From positions 1 to 64,000 of the forward strand of contig JABVXU010000065.1 in assembly GCA_013365365.1 (NCBI GenBank): a stretch of DNA of 64,000 bases. The letters run 5' to 3'. This DNA comes from Cruorifilaria tuberocauda. Its lineage: Eukaryota > Nematoda > Chromadorea > Rhabditida > Onchocercidae. Position 1 is the first letter of the stretch, and the number at the start of each line of letters is the position of its first letter. The notes under the pieces are model-generated. The model ran no database searches, was not told the DNA's origin, and saw only the letters and a list, made by a program, of their open reading frames with translations. The translations under genes were made by a program, and so were the position numbers. Shown piece after piece: positions 25,576 to 37,423 of this stretch.

Positions 25576-27111
25576 TTACATCCGTTCCACCATTATAACT
25601 GCTTGTCACACAGTAAGGCACTTGTTTCGACATCATAGTTGAATACTTATATGAATCAGTAGTCTGCATCTGAGATACATTATTCTGAAACATTTCTGGT
25701 TTCTTCCCATGATACATATTACATGGATCGCCCATGATAGTCATATGGGCATATTGTGTCCATCCACCATTGCCTTCAAATGGCCGTTTTCGAATCTAAA
25801 AATTATGTGCAGCTGAAAAATATCACATAATGTCTTATATTTCCTTACTCATAAAATATTGAACTCTGTTTGAATTTTTTTTTAATTTTATTTTGCATCA
25901 TACTGAATATATTCGAAGCAATTGACAATTGAAATTTAAGAACTTACATTTGGCTTACAAACTGCTATGGATGGATGATAATTTGGTGCGAACGGAGCAG
26001 CACTTCGTAATGCTTGCATACAACCAGGATAATTCTGAGATGAGGACAGAAGCTGTGGATGATGATGATGGTGAGGATGATGTCCATGGGAATGGGCTAT
26101 TGATGATGAAGCTTCCCGAGGTTTCGCTTGCTGCTCCATGTATTGCTTCATCGCTGCTTCCAAATACCTGAAATTCTTGAAATTTAAAACTCTTAAATAT
26201 AAATCAAAGATTATACTTGTTGATAAACCAATAGTATTACGATATTTCAATATAAGAATTGAAATTATAAAAACGTGAATTTCTTCTAAGAAAATCAATA
26301 GGAATCGTATCCTCGTAACTAAAAATGTTAACAGCAAAGTTACAAAAATTACATTATAAAATGTCAATTCGAAAAAGGCGATTATATATTATAAAATTTG
26401 AAAATTCACATAAAGACGTAAAATTCCTTTATCAAGAATATCACATAGTTTGTTACATTTTAAACGGGTCAATTAACCTCGCAATAACTCCTACGATGTG
26501 ATAATAGATCTACAACAGAGGTAAAATGAAAACATTAAGTAAAAAGATCATATTAAAGACTTACAATCCTCTTTTTGTCTAAAGGAAAATTACTAGGATA
26601 AAAACAAGCAGTGATAAAATGATCAAGATAATCAAACCTTCGACGATACTTTTCCATTTCAGCTCTTTCTTTCTTCAATCGTTCTATTCGAGCATTCTCC
26701 TGTCGTTGCTTTGTCCGCTCTGCTATTAATTTTGTATTTTCAATGCAGCCTAAAAATCGAGCACGTCGTTCCTTCCATCGTGAACTAAATCTCTCATCAG
26801 TATATGTCATGCCGTTTGGTCTGAAATAAAGCAATTGAATAAGAATATAAATACAAAAATACTTAACTGATAATATTTTTACTACTGGCATTGATCAATT
26901 TTTAACTGTGTTTATTAAAGTTCAATCTGAATTTAAAATTTAAATTCGATCTAAAAAATTATATCATTAAATGAAGAAGACTGGTTATAACATTTTAGCA
27001 TTTTGCCTCCTTCAGTTTGGAGCATGCTGTTCGGAATACTTACATTGCTGCTGGTTCCTCCTCAACAGCCGATGTTGAAGGCAAAACCGCTGCCACACCA
27101 CCACCGTTCAT
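22734..27111 (-). CDS. Gln/Asn/His-rich protein with charged coiled coil, unrecognised
   Basis: I do not recognise the family. Ten exons join in phase on the - strand: 27111-27044, 26820-26638, 26167-25948, 25795-25580, 25395-25168, 24790-24665, 24447-24297, 23940-23498, 23294-23063, 22843-22734, giving 658 residues; an in-frame TAA lies upstream of the ATG. Residues about 24-105 are strongly charged and helical (RWKERRARFLGCIENTK, then Glu/Arg/Lys-rich to EAAMKQYMEQQ), likely a coiled coil or nucleic-acid-binding helix. Then come a His-rich run, an RKRPFE basic patch (possible nuclear signal), Ser/Thr/Pro-rich stretches, an Asn/Ser tract, and a Gln tract near residue 490-505, ending in a Tyr/His/Pro-rich tail. 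This composition suits a transcriptional or RNA-regulatory protein, but that is inference. The exon 2 donor (GTTTGA) was chosen over a nearby GTAAGT because only it keeps the frame. Confidence 0.7.
23622..23660 (-). repeat. CAA/CAG repeat coding a polyglutamine tract
   Basis: A run of TTG and CTG triplets on the + strand, read as CAG/CAA on the coding - strand, gives about 12 consecutive Gln codons inside exon 8 of the Q-rich gene. Likely length-variable between isolates. Confidence 0.85.
24071..24091. repeat. AT dinucleotide repeat in an intron
   Basis: About ten AT units within intron 7 of the Q-rich gene. Confidence 0.85.
25546..25575. repeat. AT dinucleotide repeat next to a splice donor
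   Basis: Imperfect AT run directly after the donor of exon 4 of the Q-rich gene (on the coding strand the intron begins GTAAGA and enters the repeat within a few bases). Confidence 0.8.
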
Positions 27112-30100
27112 TAATTCAATTCGTTGTTAATAGAAATTCCAATGAATCAATTTAAATAAAACAATAAACATTCCTGAAATTTGGACAAGCTGATTGTTCA
27201 ACTGATTAGTATAGTAAATGAAGATTACAAGATGCATGAATCATTTAAAATCAAATAAAAATATGTAAGCCAAAATTAATTAATTGCTTACAAAAGCAAT
27301 TATAACATTATGTAAAGTCAAAAATGAAAATACAATAAAATTAGATGCAATTTTTGAAAACAAAACATGAATGAAATCTAAAAATAAAATACTACACATA
27401 AATTTTATTCATTCATCATTTTTTTATATTCATTTTATTCAGTATTCTAAATTCTAATCAATAGATAAATCCATTCTTAGCTTCAACTAATCAATTTCAT
27501 TTAATAATAAATTTATTCATCAATAATTTATAATCTAATCAAAAAAATTTTTTGGCATCAATCCTTTTTGTATCAATGCCAAAAGGACAAGTTTTTTTGA
27601 CAAAACTCATTTCCAAAATAAGAAGTGCTTTTGTAGTGATTTTTCAATGAAAATCCTATAAAACATACTCTCTTTTCCTTTTTTTTTTCTTTTTGCGACG
27701 AAGAAAAAAAAAAGGACACCTATAATTGAAAGAGATAAGAATAACAATAAAATATGTACGTCCCATTTAAACAAAGTTGATATGTTACAAGAAAAGTAAC
27801 CTCCATACAATATTATTATTTCGTTTCAATGCTAAACAAAATTGATTTTCATACAGTGTCACACAATTTAAGCTAAAAATTAGTAATCCATTTTTTGCGA
27901 TTGTTAAGGAACTCCTCAAACGTTTTTCGTCGTATAGCAGCAACCTTTTTTTAAATTTACATGACCCACCAATAATTTAATACTGAATACTTGAAGTTAA
28001 TCAATACTTTAATATTTCAAGTGAAGCAATGTATTTTGAACGTTCTCAACATACTCAAAAAAAAAAAAAATAATAACAAGAAATTTATTTACACCTATTG
28101 ATAATTATTTTTAGCTTAAATTTCTAATGAAAAATGAAATAGCGAGCCAAAATAAACAAACAGTCAAGTGATTATGATATTATGAAGTTTTTTTTTGTTA
28201 ATCATTGCCATTTTATATGATGTAATAAACTGAATCATAAAATATGCTAGTCAGAAAGCTAAAAAAAATTTGGACTAATCTGAATAATTTCCGAAACAAA
28301 ATATTTATGATTCACTTAAAAATAAAAAAAAAGAAAATCAAGAATAAAATGTAGATTATTTTACCGAGAAAGTGCTCAAAAAGAAAAATAAATTAAAAAT
28401 TCGATACCAAAAGGAAAAAAAATGAATGATAATCAAACTGTATAATTAAAGCTCATTAATTGATTTTATCTTCAAAATTCTAAATCAATGTTATATCATT
28501 TAGGATCAATAATCATTGATTATATTGGTTTTATCCTTTGCGGTGCAAACCAAAGTAATATTCACACAGACATATTAAAAGATCATTTTGTCAAAGGTTA
28601 AAGTGCAGAATAATTTAATCAAGCATTAATACTTCAATTTCTCATGCAATTCCTACTCATTCAAAAATTCACTACATTTTAATACTTAACCAATTGAAGA
28701 AAAAAAAATCCTGTAGTTATTATATAACTACATAAAGTTACTTTACAGTTGCTATATAAAGTTACTATATAAACTAATAAAATGTTATTATATAAGATGA
28801 TTATAAACAATTATTAATGTATCCATTATTGAAACCATAATTTAGACTAATATTAACAATAATTAATAAAGAATATTATAGTCATTATAAATTGATAATG
28901 ATAAAGATAGCGATTATTTAATAACTAACAATATACATACATCACTAAACTCTTAGTTTATTTTTAAAAATCACGTGTAAGACAAGGTCATTTCAATTTA
29001 CCAAAACCATTTGCAAAATCAAGGGAACTATTGTCAATTTCATATCATGCCATACATAACATATCATATCATACACAGCTGCCCACAGCTTCTCATCACA
29101 ATTTACAAAAATGTCAAACATTACTGAAAAATTCATGAAGAATTGATAGAAGAAGTACCATCTGCTATAAGAAATGTATTGATTAATTGAAGAGAAATCA
29201 ATCATATCTATTATAATATGAACAATCATCGAAGACTAAAATGAGTTTATAAATTTCATTTTATTTCATTTTCCTTTATTCCATTTGATTCTCACAATCC
29301 TTCTATATTATTAATTAAAATAATTCAATTATTAAATTCATTCTCTTATTATTTTCTAATTTTCTTTTCAGTAGCTATCTTCAGATATGGAAGTGATAGC
29401 TGATGATAGTTGAAGATGAGAGAATTAAAATTAGTAAATAAATTCTCTTCAAATTTCCCTTCATGTTAAATTCCGAAAAACTTATTTCCAATCTAATTTC
29501 TACTGAATATATTCCTGATAATCACAATAGCTTTTACAGTTACTTGTACTGTAAGTATAATTATTCGAAATAAAATAAGAATTACCAGCTTTCTTCATAA
29601 ATAAATCACTTTAATACATACTCACAATGACTATTTCATCTCACTTAATGATAGCTAAACGAATTCAAAATCATCAAAAAGAAAAAAGAAGAAAACTTTA
29701 TAAGAAATTTTTTTCTTTACTGTATTTTCTTTAGTTTAGAAAAGTTATCAAAAGGTCCGTCAACTTATTTCTGTGATAATATTCAAGAAAATAAGGTGAG
29801 GAATTACAAAATGTAACTTATCACAATTCCAAGTTAAAACAAAAACAAAAAAACTTGAGAATTCAATTGGATTCTAAAGGGGTAAAATTAAAAAATTTTT
29901 CAATTACCATCTGTGATTAATGTTGTGTGAGATTATTGCCATCTTTATAGCATGATAAAAGTTCGAATTTTATGAGAAGGAAAAAAAAGAATCTATCTGA
30001 TCCTTTATCTGATTAGATTGATTTGATTAGAGAATGATTAATTAGAGTATGACATATATTAAAATAATAAGCATGAACTTTGCATTTCAAGTTTAGCTCA

Positions 30101-30690
30101 TGAAGAATTTACCAAAGTACACAAATTAATAAAATAAAAAATTCAAGCTAAATTCCAAAATTCTTTATAAACAAAACAAAAGTTACAGATATTAAAAATG
30201 TAAAATAATAGACAAAAAGTTACAAGAATAAATGCAAGTCATTGTTAAAATATTTTAATGAAATAATTGAAATTTACATTTAATATAAATTATTTAGGTT
30301 GCTAAAAATAATCAATAACTTTTAATAAAAACGAATTTTAACAATTTTTCAATGAAATTAATGATATCATAAGAAAAAAAAAAATAAAAAAAAGTACAGA
30401 TTTCGTTTTCCTCCATCCAATCTCTATTTTAATCATCATTAATCATGAATTGCCAAATCAACTAAGATAATTTACTTTCATTTCAAACACAGTAACAATG
30501 AAAAACGAACCAATTAATGATCAGAAATCGAATTCAAATAAATTTTTCGCTTCTCTTTTAACAAATTTATAATTCAAATTTATAAATTTATAATTTAAAA
30601 GTAGTATACATGTAAGGAAATGTCTTTGTAATGATAAAAAATTTGATAGCAAAAAAAAAAACGATTACAATATTAAAAAAAAATTTCATT
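27112..30690. other. Gene-free AT-rich region upstream of the Q-rich gene
   Basis: About 3.6 kb of extremely AT-rich DNA with many A and T homopolymer runs and no exon-like stretch on either strand. It lies immediately upstream of the start codon of the - strand Q-rich gene, so it may hold its 5' UTR exons and control elements; none can be pinned down. Confidence 0.5.
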
Positions 30691-30696
30691 TTAACT

Positions 30697-31205
30697 ACTA
30701 TTGCTACAACAACAATAACAACAATAACAGCGACAGCAACAACTACTATTATTATCATAACAACTATTACTACTATTGTACTGCAATAATAATTACTACC
30801 ATTACTATTGCAACAACTACTATTACTCTATTACTATTGCTTCTTAGACTACTACTACTACTACTACTGTTATTATCACTGCTATAACAACAATTACTAA
30901 TATGACTATTGCTATTATTGCAACAGTAACTACTAAAACTATTGTCAAACCACTATTACTACTACTGTTATTACGACAATAATTACTCTTACTTTTTCGA
31001 CAACGACTACTATTACCATTGCTGCAACAAAAACAACAATTATACTTGTACTACAACTACTGTTACTTCAACAACAACTACTATTACTCTTATTGCAACA
31101 ATAGCTACTCTTCTTACGACAATAACTGCTATTACTATTACTACTAGAACATATTGCTACAAAAACAATTACTATTATTACTACTACTACTACTGCAAAT
31201 AATAC
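30697..31205. repeat. Degenerate trinucleotide array (ACT/ATT/ACA)
   Basis: About 500 bp built almost wholly from ACT, ATT, ACA and ACG triplets in a constant phase, interrupted by short substitutions. It gives long open frames of Tyr/Asn or Thr repeats that are artefacts of the repeat. Confidence 0.85.
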
Positions 31206-31794
31206 TATTATCAATGATGACATTAGTAGTTGAAAAGAAAAAAGAAGTAGCGTGATTGTTGGGTTGATATGATGGAATCAGAGGTACCGCAGCTCGCATC
31301 ATAATGAAAAAGAGGAAATGCATTAAGAAAAGCTTCTACCCTCAAAGATAGCTGTATTTCTTTCTTTTTTGGAATGGCTTGATGAATGGAAGGAAGTGAT
31401 GAACAGCTAACTTTTTCCTCCTTTCTTTTTCTTCCCTTCCATTCTAAAAAGTGAAAAGAGAGAGGAAGAAGAAGAAGGAAAAACGACGATGAATGAATAA
31501 CTGGCTCACTGACTGACTGATTGATCCATCCTTTCGATATATGTATGCTCGAAGGCCGATGGAAAAAACGATCGAAACTATTGCCTCTCCCCTGAACTTT
31601 CTACCATTATAGTATCACAGATGATACATTTCTACTATCATGAAGAAGAAAGCAACATTTCACAAGGTAGCATGATTCTTCCATCTCTCTCCTTCAGATT
31701 CACGCTTTTCCTTTTAGTGCTTCAATGAACGATTCTGCAAACTGTAACCTGAGAATGCTTCATTCATTCATCTACATCTCATTCATCCGTAACC
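31206..31794. other. Non-repetitive island between repeat arrays
   Basis: Nearly 600 bp less AT-extreme than its surroundings, with purine-rich and pyrimidine-rich segments (GAGAGAGGAAGAAG around 31458; CTTTTCCTTTT around 31706). It could be a promoter or untranslated first exon of the - strand Q-rich gene, but nothing proves that. Confidence 0.3.
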
Positions 31795-31912
31795 TTATCC
31801 ATCAGGTTCATGCTTCTGTAGCGCTATTCATCATACTTATGCTCATGTTGCACTATCTACATCTCATTCACGCTCATATAGTGTTAGCAATCAGATTCAC
31901 AGTCATGCAATA
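31795..31912. repeat. Degenerate tandem repeat of about 29 bp
   Basis: Four consecutive units of 29, 29, 31 and 29 bp start at 31795, 31824, 31853 and 31884, each with the frame YTAT-CATCA-TTCAYGCTCATG-TAGYG. A diverged further unit precedes them around 31684-31722. Old minisatellite. Confidence 0.6.
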
Positions 31913-32096
31913 TTTCTTGTTATTCACAAGATAATACCCACAATTACAAAAAAAGAAGTCAATCATTTCAAAATTGATTAAATCGCTATAACGATAAATA
32001 CCAGAAAATTTTCTTCCACTACATAAAAGTTATTTCTCTGCTCCCTGTTCAATAATGATTTATCCTAAAATTTTTAAATTTCAAAAATAAAATTAA

Positions 32097-32275
32097 GGAG
32101 AGAGAGGGAGAGAGAGAGGGAGGAGGAGAGGGAAAGGGAAAAGGAAAGAGAAATTCCTTGCATACACCGTGTAGCACACGGACACGGATACACATGCACA
32201 CACACCGACACATACACACGTATACATGCATGTACACACATGCACATACATACACATGCAAACATACACAGTTAG
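32097..32275. repeat. GA-rich tract followed by CA-rich microsatellite
   Basis: A purine tract of GAGA/GGAG units (32097-32150) is followed by a CACA/TACA/CATG array to about 32272. Open frames through it on the - strand (Val/Cys or Ser/Leu repeats) are repeat artefacts. Confidence 0.85.
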
Positions 32276-32370
32276 AAGAATATAACGCACTTATTCAGTC
32301 AGTCAATCGCACAAAACAAAAAAGGGTTTAAAAAAAACAACACTTATCGAATTTCGCCTAATAGAAAAAG

Positions 32371-32482
32371 AAATGAATGAACGAATTAATAAATGAACAA
32401 ATGAATGAATGAACGAATGAACGGATGAACGAATGAATGAATGAACGAATGAACGAATGAACGGATGAAAGAATGAATAAAT
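32371..32482. repeat. Tetranucleotide repeat (ATGA)n
   Basis: Some 25 units of ATGA with occasional ACGA and GGATGA variants. Confidence 0.85.
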
Positions 32483-32656
32483 GTGCTTAATTTCATTTAC
32501 AAATAAATGAAAAGGAAAAGGGATCTTTCAATTAAAAATGATTCTAAAAAAAGATTAATTAAAAACATTCAAAATATGATTTAGTATTTTATACTATCAA
32601 TATTATAAAGATTAAAATATAGTCTTAATTAATTTAGCAAAAAAAGAAAATTTGCA

Positions 32657-32853
32657 TATTTATAAACGAATGAAATATATTAATAGAAATGAACTGTAAT
32701 TTCATTTATTCCTTCTTTTCTACTAATTAATTAATTAAGCATTTAAAAAGTAAGTATATTTATAAATGAATGAATGAAATATATTAATAGAATACTGTTT
32801 ATTTTGAATTTAATTTATTCGTTCTTCTCTATTAATTAATTAATTAAGCATTC
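32657..32853. repeat. Tandem duplication of about 100 bp
   Basis: Two diverged copies, about 32657-32749 and 32754-32853. Both run from TATTTATAAA through ATGAAATATATTAATAGAA to TTAATTAATTAATTAAGCATT, with insertions of a few bases between them. Confidence 0.65.
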
Positions 32854-33008
32854 AATTATTACTCAAAACAAAAAAAAAGTGGGGATCAATTAGAAAAAAG
32901 AATAGGATAATAAATCACTATTGCGCTTCACTTAACTTACTTTCAAATGGACAAGAAGAAGTGTAATGACCGAATGGAAGCAGTTCAAATAAGATCAATA
33001 CAATGAAA

Positions 33009-33060
33009 GTGTGGGTGTATGCGTGTGTGTATGTGTGCGTGTGTGTGTGTGCGTATGTTG
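33009..33060. repeat. TG dinucleotide microsatellite
   Basis: Interrupted GTGT repeat with GTAT and GCGT variants. Confidence 0.85.
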
Positions 33061-33123
33061 TCTGATCCGCCGACTATTATCCATAAGTTACGAGAGTTAA
33101 GTTGTCATCATATATGTATCGCA

Positions 33124-33150
33124 GGAGAAGGAGGAGGAGGAGGAGGAGGG
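33124..33150. repeat. GGA trinucleotide repeat
   Basis: About eight GGA/GAA units. Confidence 0.85.
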
Positions 33151-33350
33151 TGATGTAGTGAAGAAAAGGAGACAGGTCAGGTCATTGGTCAATGAATGAT
33201 GGCCTCATCCCATCGTCATCTTCAACTGACCACCACAGACAACAATCCTCTTCCATCTTTCATACCACACGCAACAATTTCCATCAATTTTTCAATTCTT
33301 TTAAAATAACACAAAAGAAACAAGAAATGAGAATAAGTGGACAGGTGGTG

Positions 33351-33430
33351 TAGTATACTACTTCATTATACTATACTATACCATACCATACTATACTGTA
33401 GTAGATCATACTGTACCGTACCGTACTGCA
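33351..33430. repeat. Pentanucleotide repeat (ACTAT / ACCAT / ACTGT)
   Basis: Five-base units with the pattern TATAC, CATAC, TGTAC and CGTAC repeat for about 80 bp, interrupted by GTAGTAGATCA. Confidence 0.75.
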
Positions 33431-33480
33431 CCATCATCAAATATCAATCACAATTTTGCATTTTGTTCGAGAGATAGGTT

Positions 33481-33549
33481 AGTGATGGTGGTGATGATAA
33501 TGATGATGGTGATGGTGATGGTGGTGATGGTAGTGGTGATAGTGGTTGA
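33481..33549. repeat. GGTGAT hexanucleotide repeat
   Basis: Repeated GGTGAT with GATGAT variants. Confidence 0.85.
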
Positions 33550-33727
33550 AGATGAAGGAAAGAAGGAAGAAAGAGGGAGAAGAGGTAAAAGAGAAGCGTG
33601 CCTTTGACCCTTTCTTTTGCAATCGGCATCCTCCCTCTGTTCATGCATCACTCATTTTTATCAGACTTTTGGAAAGGAGTGACCCTGATCAAATGGATGA
33701 GTTACCAATCATTATCAATATCGTTGA

Positions 33728-33862
33728 CAACAACAACATTAACAACTATAACAACAACTACAACAACAACAACATTAATAACTACAACAACAACTACAAC
33801 AACAACAACATTAACAACTATAACAACAACTACAACAACAATAACAACAACAACAAGACTCA
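33728..33862. repeat. AAC repeat with 36-bp higher-order unit
   Basis: An AAC array interrupted regularly by ATT and TAT triplets, so that a 36-bp unit (ATTAACAACTATAACAACAA and onward) recurs three times, starting near 33738, 33774 and 33810. Confidence 0.8.
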
Positions 33863-34687
33863 CCACTAATTTTTATTGCTATGACACATCTTTTTATTTT
33901 ATTATTCTAATTATTATTCTTCAAGTTTGGTCAAAATAGTTTCTCTTTTTTTGATTAAAATTGTTTGGTCATTTCAATGATTTTATTCGAATGAAATCTT
34001 AATTTGTTCGGAATAATATTTCTTCAAATTTTCAAATTAATTTTAATAACTATTTTTTTATTCCACACAAAAATCTACATCTTCTTTCTATAGAATTTTT
34101 GATTTCTTTTTTTTAATAACTGGAATGTAATAATGACAGTATAGTTTTCTGATTGTTAGGAAATTTTTTTTCAAGTTTTTTCATTTTCATGAATTGGCAA
34201 AATTTCACAATTTATCAAATTTGAATTTGGTAATTTTATGAGAACATTCAGTTAGTGATCATTGCATTCATCAATGAAAAGGAAAAACCATCTTACAATG
34301 AGTGATACATGAGCTGATAATAGCAAGAGTTTATTGTTGATAGAATAAATTTCAAAAAATTGCATAGGCTAGGTAAAATAGCATCAAGATTATATGTGTA
34401 AAAAAGTGTAATAAAAATTTACCAAATCTCTAACATCGCAAAAAACACATATCAAAGAAAACAGAATCACGCATCAACAAAATAAAAATCTTCAAAAAAA
34501 AATAAAGGTATGCTAATAATATTATATATCCTTTAAGGTTTCACAACAATGAGTTGTTTTTGTTTACGTTTTTATGAATCTTTACGCGTTTAACTAAATC
34601 CTCTACGCAAAAATCCATATTAAAATTGCTGTCCAAAATTGGAACTGATTTTTTTGTTGAAAATTCAACAAGAGCAAAATGAAAAGT
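33863..34687. other. Gene-free flank 3' of mrps-31
   Basis: AT-rich, no exon-like sequence. It should hold the 3' UTR of the - strand mrps-31 gene. Confidence 0.5.
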
Positions 34688-37423
34688 TTAGATCGAACCT
34701 TCCACTAACACACCGGCACTTTTCTGGATCCGCTTAATTTCTTCCGCTTTCTCTTTGAAATAGTTAGCAAACCTATAATATTAAAAAGTAAAACTATCTA
34801 TTTACAATAAAAAAATAATGAATACTGACTGGAATAAGAAAAGTGTTAATTTTATTAGAGTTCGACAAAAAAACGAATAGACAACTTCTGATATGCAGTA
34901 AATTTTTCGATCATGATAAAAGAATAAAAGATCTTCACATCCAATTTTATTAAAGCATAGAAAGTTACCAATCAAGATGTGCATGCTTTTTTTTAATTGA
35001 CATGTACGGATTTTTTGATAGTCCTATACAAACTAGTTCCATAAATTCCGCCACGGGTCCTTCTTCCGGTAAATTGTATTGAGCGAGATATTTATCCAGA
35101 AATATGTGTTCATAAAAAGGAACCTATAATTTAATTTAAAAAGAATTTCTTTTAAACATGGTTGACTTGAAAATAATAATAAAATAGTTTTAAAAAGTCA
35201 AAATGATAATTACGTTTTCCTCTTCGCCAATTTGATATTCATTATCAATTGGATAAGGCCACATTTTTCCTTGTTCTGTTAGCTCAATCATTTCCTCAAA
35301 GGCATTAGTTGGACCAAATGAAGAGTTCCAGATCCTTAACATAAATTGTAAAAGAATAAAAAATCCAATATTATAGAGAAAGAGAAAAATGAACACGCTT
35401 TTCCAAAATTTTAAACAAAATCAAAAAGTGCTTACGTCGCAGCATTTTCATCCCACTCACGCCATTGCTTCATTGAATGGTCTTTCAATTTTGGTATATC
35501 CGCTACTTTAAAAATATTCAACCTATCCTCCTCAGTATTTTTAAAGATGCTATCCACTCGACAATCAGGATGAATAACATTGGAATTGAAAATGTGAAAT
35601 TCATCTGATGATTCATCATCCGGGTTAAGCATTTTTCTAGAAAAGTTAAAAATGGATTCGATATTACTTTTTAATACAGAAGAAATTGAAAAATAAAAAA
35701 CTGACAAAAGAAAGTTGTAGATATCCTTTACGAAATTCATAATATTACAGATCATTTACATAAAATTACTTTATCAGAACAATATATGTAAATAAATAAG
35801 TGGAATTTAGGCTCCATAAAACTTGGTTATTCTATGCTTAGTTTTCTGAAGAAATGTAGAAAATTTCTCTAATTTTGCTTCGTCAATAAGAATTAAGCCT
35901 TAAATTAGATAACTTTTCATCGAAGAAAAATAAAAAACTGAAGCTATCACAAGGACATAAGTTACCTTGCTAATTGCATTGCGACATTATAAAAAGTACT
36001 TTCTTTATCGTTCTCTTCAGTTTCCTTCAACATAATCTTTTTTTGTTCCTCTGCATAATTCTGCCTTGAAATTTCATTTTTTTCAATTACCCTTTCTTCG
36101 GCTATTTTCACTGCACGCTCCGCAATTTTACGAGCATCGTTTGCCTTGTGACCCGACTGAAAACCAAAAATTTTGCAGTTGCAATACCATTTGTTGCAAC
36201 TTATATTCATTTAGTTTCTTTGGTATAAATAGAAATAGTTTTAATTTAAAGAAAAATCCAGAAGATCCTGAAAACTGATAGACTAGAGCAAATGAAGAGT
36301 GTTAACCCACCTGAAGAGCTTGATAAAATATTTCACGCTTCAACAGAAATAGTCCTTGATCCATTTTTCGCTTTTCTATAGCTCTAAACAATAAATTTTA
36401 CTTATTTAAAAGAAAAAACCAAAGCGAAATAGTTTTACCACTGAAACTGAGAAAACGACTGGCATAACTATGATTAATTAATAATTCTCTGGAACATTAA
36501 AACTATTTGAAGAAAAAAAACATTTGAAGAACAAAAAACATACCTTGGAGGAGGTTTAGCTGTTTTATCTTTAAGGCTTTCTAGAAATTTGGCAAAAGCA
36601 TTATCTGATAACAATTCACTATACTGCGCACTGGTTGCCGCTTCAAATTTTTCTTTTTCATATTCCATCAATTTTTCAATCAGTTCATTCCTCATTCTGA
36701 TTAAAAAATTCTCGTTATATAATTTATTTTTTAAGCTCAACATTGACATGCATTCTTAGAAATATCATTATTATTATTATTATTTTAAATATCATTATTA
36801 TTTTGTTTTAAGCAATTCACAAGACAAAAAGTCGCTTAAAAACATGCAAACATTGGATTCTGTTACAATCTCTAACTGTATCTTAATATGATTCTAAAAT
36901 TCTAACGAATCCCTTCATTGGTTCTTATTATTTGAAGGAATACTGATGTATGCATGATTTTTAAGCGGGTATAACGTGCTTACTTTTGTTTATCAGAAAT
37001 ATCATTGTTAAGGTTTTGAACTACAGAATTTACAGCCGTTAACATTTCTTCCGAAGCCACTTCATTTGGTTTCGGTTTTTTCTGCTCATTTTTTGGCTTA
37101 AGCTCCAATAATTTCTCTGCAAATTAAATTATTAAATAACTTACAGTAGATTCGTAGTGAAATAACGATCAAAATTTTAATAAATTATTTAAAAAATTAC
37201 TTCGTATATTTTCTGGTTTCAAATTCTCATTTGTTGTTGCTTGGAATTCTTTCCTCACTTTACGTGTAATTTTACCAGACGCTTCAGATTTTTGTATATT
37301 TTTTCCATTTTGTGAATCAGCATTATCATTATTTGAAGTATTGAAGGATCGCCGAATGCAAAGAAAAGCTGTGCGATGTCTGCTAATTCCCAATCGCATA
37401 GAACAACAACAGCGATTAAACAT
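34688..37423 (-). CDS. mrps-31: Mitochondrial ribosomal protein S31 (mS31)
   Basis: Component of the small subunit of the mitochondrial ribosome. Nine exons: 37423-37201, 37116-36984, 36696-36544, 36383-36311, 36156-35966, 35636-35436, 35334-35214, 35123-34969, 34772-34688 (TAA), 444 residues. The N-terminus is Arg/Cys-rich without acidic residues (MFNRCCCSMRLGISRHRTAF), a typical matrix-targeting presequence. The middle is a long charged helical region. The C-terminal third matches animal S31: FEEMIELTEQGKMWPYPIDN, EHIFLDKYL, EFMELVCIGLSKNPYMSIKK and HLDWFANYFKEK. Length is close to or a little above vertebrate S31. An ATTTAG acceptor about 17 bp before the ATG would suit trans-splicing. Next gene upstream on the same strand is mitochondrial malate dehydrogenase, 1.1 kb away. 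Confidence 0.88.

Noticed and set aside
30942..31202. Open frame coding Tyr/Asn and Thr repeats
   Set aside because: Product of the degenerate trinucleotide array, no flanking splice or start context.
32049..32290. Three overlapping - strand frames with Cys/Val/Met and Ser/Leu repeats
   Set aside because: Artefacts of the CA and GA microsatellites.
33546..33939. Two + strand open frames of 107 and 113 codons ending in Asn or Thr repeats
   Set aside because: They run through the AAC repeat array in two frames at once and show no coding signature before it.
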